From Eubacterium sp. UBA4343 (lineage in GTDB: Bacteria; Bacillota; Clostridia; Lachnospirales; Lachnospiraceae), in contig DGTF01000063.1 in assembly GCA_002394235.1 (NCBI GenBank), positions 26,019 through 33,852 on the forward strand: a stretch of DNA of 7,834 bases, read 5' to 3'. The first letter of the stretch is position 1. Each line of letters starts with the position of its first letter. The position numbers were made by a program, and so were the translations under genes. This document shows positions 1-6,241 of this stretch, one piece after another. The notes under the pieces are model-generated. The model searched no databases and was not told the DNA's origin. It was given only the letters and a program-made list of their open reading frames with translations.

Positions 1-1355
1 TCATCGAGATCGGCGACGGCGTCATCGAGGTATTGGCTACCGCCGGCAATAACCATCTGGGAGGCGACGACTTTGATAAGAGAGTTGCCGATTATATCGT
101 AAGTGAATTCAAGAAGCAGGAAGGCATCGACCTCTCCGGCGACAAGATGGCGATGCAGAGAATCCGTGAGGCGGCAGAGAAGGCAAAGATCGAGCTTTCC
201 AGCGCGACCACCACGAACATCAACCTTCCGTTCATCACCGCTACGGCGGACGGCGCAAAGCATCTGGATCTCAACCTGACAAAGGCAAAATTCGACGAGC
301 TGACCGCAGATCTTGTGGAGGCGACCGCGGAGCCGGTAAGAACCGCTCTGAACGACGCGGGACTTACCGCATCTGACCTTACGAAGGTTCTTCTGGTCGG
401 CGGTTCCACACGTATCCCGGCGGTACAGGACAAGGTAAGACAGCTGACCGGACATGAGCCGAGCAAGAACCTGAACCCGGATGAGTGCGTGGCAATCGGC
501 GCATCGATTCAGGGAGGCAAGCTGGCCGGAGACGCAGGAGCCGGAGACGTGCTTCTGCTCGATGTCACACCGCTGACCCTTTCCATTGAGACCATGGGAG
601 GAATCGCGACACCGCTGATTCCGAGAAACACGACAATTCCGACGAAGAAGAGCCAGATCTTCTCCACGGCAGCGGACAATCAGACCGCAGTGGATATCAA
701 TGTCGTACAGGGTGAGCGTAAGTTCGCCAGAGACAATAAGTCTCTCGGACAGTTCCGTCTGGACGGAATCCCGCCGGCAATGCGCGGCGTTCCGCAGATC
801 GAGGTAACCTTCGATATCGACGCGAATGGCATTGTAAACGTATCCGCCAAGGATCTTGGAACGGGCAAGGAGCAGCACATCACGATCACTTCCGGATCGA
901 GCATGAGCGACGCGGAGATCGACAAGGCAGTCAAAGAGGCAGCGCAGTACGAGGCTGAGGACAAGAAGAGAAAGGAAGCCGTAGACACGAAGAATGAAGC
1001 GGATTCGACGGTATTCCAGGTAGAGAAGGCTCTGAAGGAAGTCGGCGACAAGGTACCGGCGGATCAGAAGAGCGGCGTTGAGGCAGACCTGAACGCACTG
1101 AAGGACCTGCTCGCGAAGGCTCCGGCAGACGGAAGTCTGACCGACGCGCAGGTAACGGACATCAAGGCGGCGAAGGAGAAACTGATGAATTCTTCACAGG
1201 CTCTGTTCACGAAGATGTACGAGAATATGCAGCAGAACCAGGGCGGCCCGAATCCGGGCGCAGGCGCAGGCCCGCAGGGCGGCGCTCAGGGCGGAAGCAG
1301 CGCAGGCAATAACGGCGGCGACGATGTCGTAGACGCAGACTACAAGGAAGTCTGA
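1..1355 (+). CDS. dnaK: Chaperone DnaK (Hsp70), 5'-truncated by window edge
   Basis: ATP-dependent Hsp70 chaperone that binds exposed hydrophobic segments of client proteins in the cytoplasm, working with DnaJ and GrpE. The reading frame is already open at position 3 and gives 450 residues before TGA at 1353-1355. The visible part begins inside the ATPase domain (EIGDGVIEV, then [10 protein letters not shown]) and includes the late ATPase signature [13 protein letters not shown]. The interdomain linker [10 protein letters not shown] follows at about visible residues 182-191, then the beta-sandwich substrate-binding domain, a charged helical lid rich in Lys/Glu, and a Gly/Gln/Asn-rich tail ending DADYKEV. 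Family members are about 610-630 residues, so I infer that some 170 N-terminal residues lie off the left edge. A TTG at 33 is an internal Leu codon, not the start. The promoter and any CIRCE operator would be outside the window. dnaJ follows after 105 nt on the same strand. Confidence 0.98.
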   Translation, partial: IEIGDGVIEVLATAGNNHLGGDDFDKRVADYIVSEFKKQEGIDLSGDKMAMQRIREAAEKAKIELSSATTTNINLPFITATADGAKHLDLNLTKAKFDELTADLVEATAEPVRTALNDAGLTASDLTKVLLVGGSTRIPAVQDKVRQLTGHEPSKNLNPDECVAIGASIQGGKLAGDAGAGDVLLLDVTPLTLSIETMGGIATPLIPRNTTIPTKKSQIFSTAADNQTAVDINVVQGERKFARDNKSLGQFRLDGIPPAMRGVPQIEVTFDIDANGIVNVSAKDLGTGKEQHITITSGSSMSDAEIDKAVKEAAQYEAEDKKRKEAVDTKNEADSTVFQVEKALKEVGDKVPADQKSGVEADLNALKDLLAKAPADGSLTDAQVTDIKAAKEKLMNSSQALFTKMYENMQQNQGGPNPGAGAGPQGGAQGGSSAGNNGGDDVVDADYKEV

Positions 1356-1376
1356 TTCAGATTACAGGAGACAGCT

Positions 1377-1451
1377 ATGTTCCGGTCACGGGTTTCGATC
1401 CGTTCGGCCGGAACTCGTTCTCTGATTTTTAGAAACAGAAGCAGATTGTGA
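1377..1451 (+). CDS. Possible 24-codon arginine-rich small ORF between dnaK and dnaJ
   Basis: ATG at 1377 is preceded by AGGAG at 1366-1370 with 6-nt spacing, a near-ideal ribosome binding site. The frame runs 24 codons to TGA at 1449-1451. The peptide starts MFRSRVSIRS, ends FRNRSRL and has seven arginines. The stop codon lies inside the dnaJ Shine-Dalgarno (TGAGGA, 1449-1454), so ribosomes ending here would sit exactly on the dnaJ initiation region, which would suit translational coupling. No family is recognised. The ORF overlaps an inverted repeat (1379-1414), so the stretch may be a structured spacer whose ORF is accidental. Conservation in relatives is unknown. Confidence 0.3.
   Translation: MFRSRVSIRSAGTRSLIFRNRSRL
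1379..1414 (+). other. Inverted repeat in the dnaK-dnaJ spacer
   Basis: GTTCCGG (1379-1385) and CCGGAAC (1408-1414) are perfect 7-bp arms around a 22-nt loop. The stretch after the right arm (TCGTTCTCTGATTTTTAG) has only a short T run at 1426-1430, about 12 nt away, so it is a poor intrinsic terminator. It could be a processing or stability element that separates dnaK and dnaJ message levels, which is inference. Confidence 0.35.
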
Positions 1452-1454
1452 GGA
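1449..1454 (+). promoter_or_regulatory. dnaJ ribosome binding site overlapping the small-ORF stop
   Basis: TGAGGA lies 6 nt before the dnaJ ATG at 1461 and fixes that start. Its first three bases are also the in-frame stop of the 24-codon ORF at 1377-1451. Confidence 0.7.
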
Positions 1455-1460
1455 AAATCA

Positions 1461-2615
1461 ATGGCTGAAAAGAGAGACTATTACGAGGTCCTGGGGGTCG
1501 ACAGGAATGCGGATGAGGAGACCATCAAGCGGGCGTATCGTAAGCTTGCAAAAAAATATCATCCGGACATGAATCCCGGAGATAAGGATGCGGCCGAGAA
1601 ATTTGCGGAAGCCAGTGAAGCGTATTCCGTTCTGAGTGATCCGGACAAGAGAAGACAGTATGATCAGTTCGGCCATGCTGCCTTTGAGAATGGCGGCGCC
1701 GGTGGCGCTGGCGGTTTCGGAGGCTTTGACTTCAATGACATTTTCGGATCCGGTGGATTCGGCGACATTTTCGGCGATATTTTCGGCGGCGGCGGAAGAA
1801 GCAGCACAAACAATGGCCCCAGAAGAGGCGCATCTCTGAGAGCCATTGTGCACATTTCATTCGAGGAGGCCGTATTCGGCTGCAAGAAGGAAATTGAGCT
1901 GACGCTGAAGGATACCTGCAAGACGTGCGGCGGTTCAGGGGCAAGACCCGGAACTTCACCGGAGACCTGTCCCCATTGTCACGGAACCGGTCAGATCAGG
2001 CAGACCCAGCAGAGCATGTTCGGTATGATTCAGAATATCCAGACCTGTCCGCATTGCGGAGGAACCGGAAAGATCATCCGTGATAAATGCCCCGACTGTC
2101 ATGGAAGTGGGTTCACTTCCTCCAGAAAGAAAATTCAGGTCGATATTCCGGCCGGAATTGACGACGGACAGAGCATCCGCATCCGCGACAAGGGAGAACC
2201 AGGCGTAAACGGAGGCCCGAGAGGGGATCTGCTTGTGCAGGTAGCGGTTGCTCCACATCCGATTTTTCAGCGTGACGGCGTGGATATCTATTCATCAGCA
2301 CCGGTCAGCTTTGCGCAGGCTGCACTGGGCGGGGATATCCGGCTGAATACGGTGGACGGCGATGTGGTGTATACGGTGAAGCCGGGAACTCAGACGGGGA
2401 CGAGAATCCGACTGAGAGGAAAGGGCGTTCCATCGATCCACAACAAAAATGTGCGGGGCGATCAATATGTGACATTGATTGTGCAGACACCCACAAATCT
2501 TTCAAAAGAGGCAAAGGAGCTTCTGAGAGAATTTGATGCCGAAAGCGGCAATTCTCTGGGAAGCGAAGAAGAGCCGAAGAAGAAAAAGGTAAGATTCGGG
2601 CGGAAAAAAGAGTAA
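1461..2615 (+). CDS. dnaJ: Chaperone DnaJ (Hsp40), type I
   Basis: Co-chaperone that delivers unfolded clients to DnaK and stimulates its ATPase, in the cytoplasm. At 384 residues it has the full type I layout. The J domain is at about 5-70 with the DnaK-stimulating HPD at 34-36. A Gly/Phe-rich linker with repeated DIFG motifs spans about 75-113. The zinc-binding domain has four CxxCxGxG repeats at Cys153/156, 170/173, 196/199 and 210/213. Beta-sandwich client-binding domains follow, and the protein ends in an acidic then strongly basic tail ([12 protein letters not shown]). All eight zinc cysteines are present. The ATG at 1461 has TGAGGA 6 nt upstream, and the J domain begins immediately. 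Length is typical of the family. It is the last heat-shock gene here; a 475-nt non-coding stretch separates it from prmA, so I infer that the heat-shock transcript ends between them. Confidence 0.98.
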   Translation: MAEKRDYYEVLGVDRNADEETIKRAYRKLAKKYHPDMNPGDKDAAEKFAEASEAYSVLSDPDKRRQYDQFGHAAFENGGAGGAGGFGGFDFNDIFGSGGFGDIFGDIFGGGGRSSTNNGPRRGASLRAIVHISFEEAVFGCKKEIELTLKDTCKTCGGSGARPGTSPETCPHCHGTGQIRQTQQSMFGMIQNIQTCPHCGGTGKIIRDKCPDCHGSGFTSSRKKIQVDIPAGIDDGQSIRIRDKGEPGVNGGPRGDLLVQVAVAPHPIFQRDGVDIYSSAPVSFAQAALGGDIRLNTVDGDVVYTVKPGTQTGTRIRLRGKGVPSIHNKNVRGDQYVTLIVQTPTNLSKEAKELLREFDAESGNSLGSEEEPKKKKVRFGRKKE

Positions 2616-2663
2616 CGCCCATACGATAATCGTGCCACAAACGGTAATAGTGAAGAGCGGATT

Positions 2664-2682
2664 TCCGGTGTATACAGCCGGA
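2664..2682. repeat. Short inverted repeat around the palindrome TGTATACA
   Basis: TCCGG (2664-2668) and CCGGA (2678-2682) flank the perfect 8-bp palindrome TGTATACA (2669-2676). It is a candidate protein-binding site or small hairpin just after dnaJ. The motif CGGTGTAT inside it recurs at 2986-2993. Confidence 0.35.
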
Positions 2683-2687
2683 TGATC

Positions 2688-2734
2688 AGGAGGCTGTCGC
2701 ATTGGTCTGAGCAGGGCCGGTACGGCAGCCTCCT
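2688..2734 (+). terminator. Strong plus-strand RNA hairpin downstream of dnaJ, no T-tract
   Basis: Bases 2688-2699 pair with 2723-2734 (12 bp, core AGGAGGCTG/CAGCCTCCT with one T-G wobble). After a single C/A mismatch, 2701-2707 pair with 2715-2721 around a 7-nt loop. Four wobbles (2697/2725, 2702/2720, 2703/2719, 2706/2716) are G-U pairs only in plus-strand RNA and would be A/C mismatches on the other strand, so the structure belongs to the dnaJ-strand transcript. There is no following T run, so it is more likely a 3'-end stabiliser, processing site or pause than a classical intrinsic terminator. Confidence 0.45.
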
Positions 2735-2775
2735 TGCAGTCCGGGAGGAGGTATTTCTCTGTTCATTCTCATTTC

Positions 2776-2826
2776 AAAACCGCTCTTTCAGGAAAACCGC
2801 TCTTTCAGGAAAATCGCTCTTTCAGG
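2776..2826. repeat. Three tandem copies of a 17-bp unit
   Basis: AAAACCGCTCTTTCAGG occurs head-to-tail at 2776-2792, 2793-2809 and 2810-2826, the third copy with one change (C to T at 2814). A fourth copy breaks off after AAA. The end of the array overlaps the inverted repeat AGGAA-ATA-TTCCT (2824-2836). The array stops about 10 bp before the promoter-like pair at 2836-2864, a position suited to transcription-factor sites, but no regulator can be named. Confidence 0.85.
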
Positions 2827-2835
2827 AAATATTCC

Positions 2836-2864
2836 TTTTCAAGAAGTGAAAATACGGTTATACT
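2836..2864 (+). promoter_or_regulatory. Candidate sigma-70-type promoter after the 17-bp repeats
   Basis: TTTTCA (2836-2841, 4 of 6 to consensus), 17-nt spacer, TATACT (2859-2864, 5 of 6). Transcription would start near 2871 and run into the stem-loop at 2907-2981. Prediction by consensus only. Confidence 0.4.
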
Positions 2865-2906
2865 TCAAGAGACGAAAAAGACCGTGCGGTATCTATACCC
2901 CGACAT

Positions 2907-2981
2907 CGGGTCCATACAAACCGCATTGCCGGTGAGAAAGCATTTTTCTTTGGCGGCTTCTTTTTGTTTGCAATGGACCCG
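2907..2981 (+). other. Nested leader stem-loop upstream of prmA
   Basis: CGGGTCCAT (2907-2915) pairs with ATGGACCCG (2973-2981), and CAAAC (2917-2921) pairs with GTTTG (2966-2970), giving 14 bp with a 1x2 internal loop. The 44-nt interior contains the terminator-like hairpin listed separately. The left arm can instead form a small competing hairpin, CCCG-ACAT-CGGG (2899-2910). Such alternatives are typical of leader RNAs, but no known riboswitch class is recognised. Confidence 0.45.
2926..2970 (+). terminator. Possible intrinsic terminator between dnaJ and prmA
   Basis: TTGCC (2926-2930) pairs with GGCGG (2952-2956) including two G-U pairs. AGAAA (2935-2939) pairs with TTTCT (2945-2949) above a 3x1 internal loop. 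The tract TTCTTTTTGTTTG (2958-2970) follows directly. The stem is modest but the T-tract is the best in this spacer. It could end dnaJ read-through or a short RNA started near 2871. Confidence 0.4.
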
Positions 2982-3010
2982 TACACGGTGTATGTCCTGA
3001 GAGGAAACGG

Positions 3011-3038
3011 CTGATCTATCGGGAATTGTTTTTATACT
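3011..3038 (+). promoter_or_regulatory. Candidate promoter for prmA
   Basis: TATACT (3033-3038, 5 of 6) with a weak -35 CTGATC (3011-3016, 3 of 6) at 16-nt spacing. It lies downstream of the terminator-like hairpin and about 50 bp before the prmA start, so it would give prmA its own transcription start. Consensus-based guess. Confidence 0.3.
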
Positions 3039-3090
3039 GCGCATCCGGGCAATCCGGTAAGCATGTCGATGAATGAGAGGATTTACAGAG

Positions 3091-4050
3091 ATGAAATGGA
3101 AGAAATACCGTTTAAAGACAATCGAAGACGCGGAGGATATAGTCATTGCAACGCTCTATGACTGTGGCATTGAAGGCGCTGAGATTGAGGACAAGAAGCC
3201 GCTTACGAGGGAAGAAAAGGAACAGATGTTTGTGGATATTCTGCCTGATCTGCCCGACGATGACGGCATCGCATATCTGAATTTTTATCTGGACCCGGAG
3301 GAGACAGATACGGAAGCTGTCCTTCAGAAGGCAAGGGAAGCTCTGGACGAACTGCGTTCCTACACCGATATCGGGGAGGGAACGATCGAGGAGTCCGAGA
3401 CGGAAGATAAGGACTGGATCAACAACTGGAAGCAGTATTTCAAACAGTTCTATGTGGATGATATCCTGATCATTCCATCCTGGGAGCAGGTGAAGGAAGA
3501 GGACAGGGACAAGATGATCCTGCATATCGATCCGGGTACAGCCTTCGGGACCGGAATGCATGAGACGACGCAGCTGTGCATCCGCCAGCTCCGGAAATAC
3601 GTGAAGCCGGGGATGGAGGTGTTGGATGTGGGAACGGGAAGTGGAATTCTCGGAATTGTCGCGGTCAAGTTTGGCGCAGGACATGTGCTTGGAACCGATC
3701 TGGATCCCTGCGCAGTGCCTGCGGTCGAGGATAACAGGAAGGCGAACGATATACCGGACGGCGCCTTTGACATGATCATCGGCAATATGATCGATGACCA
3801 GGAGACACGGGACAGAGCGGGATATGAGAAGTATGATATCGTTACGGCTAATATTCTGGCGGATATCCTGGTTCCGATGACTCCGGCGGTTGTGCCGGCG
3901 ATGAAGAAGAGCGGTCTTTATATTACCTCCGGTATTCTGGAGGATCAGGCGTACAAGGTTCTGGATGCCTGCAGGGCGGCGGGGCTTGAAATTGTGGAGC
4001 AGACGCAGCAGGGTGAGTGGGTATCGATTACCGCGAGAAAGCCGGATTAA
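3091..4050 (+). CDS. prmA: Ribosomal protein L11 methyltransferase
   Basis: SAM-dependent enzyme that trimethylates ribosomal protein L11 in the cytoplasm. At 319 residues it is typical for the family. The N-terminal part (MKWKKYRLKTIEDAEDIV, about 1-70) is the L11-recognition domain. The conserved stretch DPGTAFGTGMHETT is at 147-160. The SAM-binding motif I VLDVGTGSG is at 177-185, an acidic ribose-binding loop follows (GTDLDP), and NILAD is at 254-258 where amino-methyltransferases carry NPPY-like motifs. I start it at ATG 3091 because the family motif begins there and a GAGAGG lies about 10 nt upstream. An in-frame ATG at 3073 would add six residues but has no ribosome binding site. rsmE follows after 15 nt and is surely co-transcribed. 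The order dnaJ-prmA-rsmE is widespread in Firmicutes. Confidence 0.96.
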   Translation: MKWKKYRLKTIEDAEDIVIATLYDCGIEGAEIEDKKPLTREEKEQMFVDILPDLPDDDGIAYLNFYLDPEETDTEAVLQKAREALDELRSYTDIGEGTIEESETEDKDWINNWKQYFKQFYVDDILIIPSWEQVKEEDRDKMILHIDPGTAFGTGMHETTQLCIRQLRKYVKPGMEVLDVGTGSGILGIVAVKFGAGHVLGTDLDPCAVPAVEDNRKANDIPDGAFDMIIGNMIDDQETRDRAGYEKYDIVTANILADILVPMTPAVVPAMKKSGLYITSGILEDQAYKVLDACRAAGLEIVEQTQQGEWVSITARKPD

Positions 4051-4065
4051 GACAGGGGCGGAGAT

Positions 4066-4806
4066 ATGTACAGATTTTTTGCGGACCGGTCACAGATTGA
4101 AGACGGTCTGGTTCATATTACGGGAGAGGATGTACAGCATATTCGTAATGTGCTGCGGATGCGTCCGGGTGAAACGGTTCTGATCTCCTGCCAGGATGAG
4201 TGGGAGTATACCTGCGAGGTGGTTTCTCTGTCGGAGAAAGAAGTGGTCTGCAGGATCCTGGACGCGCAGCTGCCCGGAAAAGAACTCCCGTCGAGGATTT
4301 TCCTGTTTCAATGTCTTCCCAAAGGTGATAAAATGGAGACCGTTGTTCAGAAAGCGGTCGAACTGGGAGCATATTCGGTGATTCCGGTTTCGTCCAGACG
4401 GTGTATCATGAAGCTGGATGGGAAGAGAGCAGCACAGAAGGTGGCACGGTGGAACAAGATTGCGGAGAGCGCTGCCAAGCAGTCAAAACGTCTCATCATC
4501 CCCGGGGTTCACGATATCATGACGTTCGGGGAGGCTCTGGAATTTTCCCGAAGCCTTGATGTCCGGCTGATGCCCTATGAAATGGAGGGCGGAATGGAGA
4601 AGACGCGATCGGTTCTGTCCGGAATCCGGCCGGGACAGTCTGTCGGTGTCCTGATCGGCCCGGAAGGCGGTTTTGATGAGCAGGAAGCCGAGGATGCGAG
4701 AAAGAACGGATTTACGACCATTACTCTCGGCAAGAGAATCCTCAGAACCGAGACTGCAGGAATGACCATGCTGTCGATTCTGATGTATCTTCTGGAAAGA
4801 GATTGA
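4066..4806 (+). CDS. rsmE: 16S rRNA (uracil-1498-N3)-methyltransferase
   Basis: SPOUT-class methyltransferase that makes m3U1498 in the decoding region of 16S rRNA, using SAM. It is 246 residues, the usual length. The N-terminal PUA-like part begins MYRFFAD and carries HITGEDVQHIRNVLRMRPGE, a typical RsmE opening. The C-terminal SPOUT knot shows the two hallmark loops: LIGPEGGFDEQE (196-207) and LGKRILRTETA (221-231), which form the SAM pocket. The start at ATG 4066 has GGGGCGGAG just upstream and only 15 nt to the prmA stop, indicating an operon. In Bacillus an mtaB-type gene commonly follows; here a cysteine desulfurase follows after 56 nt. No anomalies. Confidence 0.96.
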   Translation: MYRFFADRSQIEDGLVHITGEDVQHIRNVLRMRPGETVLISCQDEWEYTCEVVSLSEKEVVCRILDAQLPGKELPSRIFLFQCLPKGDKMETVVQKAVELGAYSVIPVSSRRCIMKLDGKRAAQKVARWNKIAESAAKQSKRLIIPGVHDIMTFGEALEFSRSLDVRLMPYEMEGGMEKTRSVLSGIRPGQSVGVLIGPEGGFDEQEAEDARKNGFTTITLGKRILRTETAGMTMLSILMYLLERD

Positions 4807-4862
4807 CGGTGATTCCGCAGCGTGTTATGAAGTATCGATAATTATATGGAAAGAACGGTAAA

Positions 4863-6020
4863 ATGGAAGCATATCTTGACAATTCAGCAACAACCCGCTG
4901 CTATGAGGAGGTTGCGGATATCGTGAGAAAAACGATGCTGGAGGATTACGGCAATCCTTCCTCCATGCATCAGAAGGGTGTCGATGCGGAAAAATATGTC
5001 CGGAGAAGCGCGGAAATTCTGTCCGGGATTCTGAAGGTGAATCCGGGCGAGATTTATTTTACATCCGGCGGAACGGAGTCCAATAACTGGGCGCTGTTCG
5101 GGACGGCGCTCGCGAACAGGCGCAGAGGCAGACGGATTATCACTACAGCGATTGAGCATTCGGCGATCGCGGCTCCGGCCGCGGCATTGGAGGCTATGGG
5201 CTATGAGATTGTCAAGCTTCCGGTTGGCAGAGACGGCGTTCTGGATCTTCATGATCTGGAGAATGCAATGACGGAGGATACGATACTGGTGTCCGTCATG
5301 ATGGTGAATAATGAGATCGGATCTGTGGAGCCTGTGGCGGAAATCGGAGAAATGCTGCGCAGCCGGTATCCGGGTACTTTTTTCCATGTAGACGCGATAC
5401 AGTCCTTCGGAAAGTATCCGATCTTTCCAAAGCGAATGAAGATAGATATGCTTTCCGTCAGCGGACACAAAATCCATGGGCCCAAGGGATCCGGATTTCT
5501 GTTCATAGATCAGCGGGTGAAGATAAATCCTCTGATCTATGGAGGCGGGCAGCAGAATGGAATGCGTTCCGGAACGGACAATGTTCCGGGAATCGCGGGA
5601 CTGGGTACCGCCGCGGAGAAAATCTGTGCATCGCTCAGGGAAAACGCGGAGCATATGTACAGTCTGAAGGAACATCTGGCAGAGGGTGTTGCGGATCTCG
5701 GAAAGATCCATATCAACGGGCCGTCAGATCTCCGGAAGGGTGCTCCGCATATTCTGAATATTTCATTCGAAGGAATTCGCAGTGAGGTGCTTCTGCACAC
5801 CCTGGAGTCCAGAGGAATCAGCGTTTCTGCGGGAAGCGCCTGCTCCAGCCACAGGCGGGGAGGGAGCGCAACCATGGAGGCAATTCATGCGCCGCGTGAA
5901 ATCATGGAGTCTTCGGTGCGGTTCAGCTTCTGTGAGCTGACGACGATGGAGGAAATTGATTATACCATTGGGGTACTGCATGAAGTGGTGCCGCAGCTTC
6001 GGAGATTCACCAGAAAATAA
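4863..6020 (+). CDS. Cysteine desulfurase, NifS/IscS type
   Basis: PLP enzyme that removes sulfur from L-cysteine, giving alanine and an enzyme-bound persulfide passed to acceptor proteins in the cytoplasm. It is 385 residues and begins with the family motif YLDNSATT. The PLP-phosphate loop TSGGTESNN is at 67-75, the pyridine-stacking His in IEHSAI is at 99, and Asp177 and Gln180 (HVDAIQS) are the expected ring contacts. The Schiff-base lysine is Lys203 in SGHKIHGPKG. The persulfide cysteine is Cys327 in SAGSACSS, in the flexible loop, making this a group I desulfurase. The ribosome site is modest (GGAAAG, 9 nt before ATG 4863). thiI lies 221 nt downstream, so I infer that its main partner is ThiI (sulfur for s4U and thiazole) rather than a nitrogenase or Isc scaffold; neither an iscU- nor an iscR-like gene is in the window. 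Calling it nifS or iscS would over-interpret it. Confidence 0.94.
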   Translation: MEAYLDNSATTRCYEEVADIVRKTMLEDYGNPSSMHQKGVDAEKYVRRSAEILSGILKVNPGEIYFTSGGTESNNWALFGTALANRRRGRRIITTAIEHSAIAAPAAALEAMGYEIVKLPVGRDGVLDLHDLENAMTEDTILVSVMMVNNEIGSVEPVAEIGEMLRSRYPGTFFHVDAIQSFGKYPIFPKRMKIDMLSVSGHKIHGPKGSGFLFIDQRVKINPLIYGGGQQNGMRSGTDNVPGIAGLGTAAEKICASLRENAEHMYSLKEHLAEGVADLGKIHINGPSDLRKGAPHILNISFEGIRSEVLLHTLESRGISVSAGSACSSHRRGGSATMEAIHAPREIMESSVRFSFCELTTMEEIDYTIGVLHEVVPQLRRFTRK

Positions 6021-6125
6021 GACATGGCGATGAGGCCTTGAGGATTTGCAGGAAATGCTGCGCTGTGACGAAGCTCCGGGGATTCACATGGAAAACCGTA
6101 TGGTGATACAGCTCCGGGGACTGAC
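5995..6125 (+). repeat. Three degenerate 16-bp direct repeats spanning the desulfurase stop
   Basis: AGCTTCGGAGATTCAC (5995-6010, inside the last codons), AGCTCCGGGGATTCAC (6072-6087) and AGCTCCGGGGACTGAC (6110-6125). Copies 1 and 2 match at 14 of 16 positions, as do copies 2 and 3. Spacings are 77 and 38 bp, close to 2:1. They may be remnants of local duplication of the gene's 3' end. Confidence 0.4.
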
Positions 6126-6241
6126 CATAAACCGGCGTGTGATGATGCAAATCTGAAGATTCAACGGGAAGCGATGCGCGGTGGACGTTTCGGGAGAGCG
6201 GGCAGCAGCGCGTGCATGAAAGCAAGAAGGAAAGAAAAATT
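6021..6241. other. 221-nt spacer between the desulfurase and thiI genes
   Basis: No gene is supported. An 8-bp inverted repeat, GATTTGCA (6043-6050) with TGCAAATC (6146-6153), brackets two of the degenerate direct repeats. A 22-codon ORF at 6088-6156 has only a weak GGGG upstream. No clear promoter or terminator is visible, so thiI is probably read from the upstream operon. Confidence 0.45.

Larger units (their letters stand above)
2616..3090. other. 475-nt gene-free, signal-rich spacer between dnaJ and prmA
   Basis: I find no convincing gene on either strand: open frames through it lack ribosome binding sites and a protein-like composition, or only extend prmA antisense. It holds, in order, a small inverted repeat (2664-2682), a strong plus-strand hairpin (2688-2734), a 17-bp triple tandem repeat (2776-2826), a promoter-like pair (2836-2864), a nested stem-loop with terminator-like core (2907-2981), an interrupted palindrome TACAC-G-GTGTA (2982-2992), and a second promoter-like pair (3011-3038). 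Confidence 0.7.

Noticed and set aside
2734..3000. 88-codon plus-strand open frame in the dnaJ-prmA spacer
   Set aside because: It starts with TTG without a usable ribosome site, crosses the tandem repeats and both promoter and terminator-like signals, and shows no domain-like composition.
3073..3090. Upstream ATG start for prmA
   Set aside because: No ribosome site precedes it, and the added six residues are not part of the usual PrmA N-terminus, which starts MKW at 3091.
2865..3146. 93-codon minus-strand open frame overlapping the prmA start
   Set aside because: It is antisense to prmA at one end and covers the folded leader. No ribosome site or recognisable protein features are seen.
6088..6156. 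22-codon ORF between the desulfurase and thiI genes
   Set aside because: Only a weak GGGG stretch precedes it and it is built over the degenerate repeats; too short to support without conservation data.
6212..6241. GTG start for thiI ten codons upstream
   Set aside because: The extension is a Lys/Glu-rich stretch that includes the likely ribosome site of ATG 6242, and family members begin near MYQAFLIKY.
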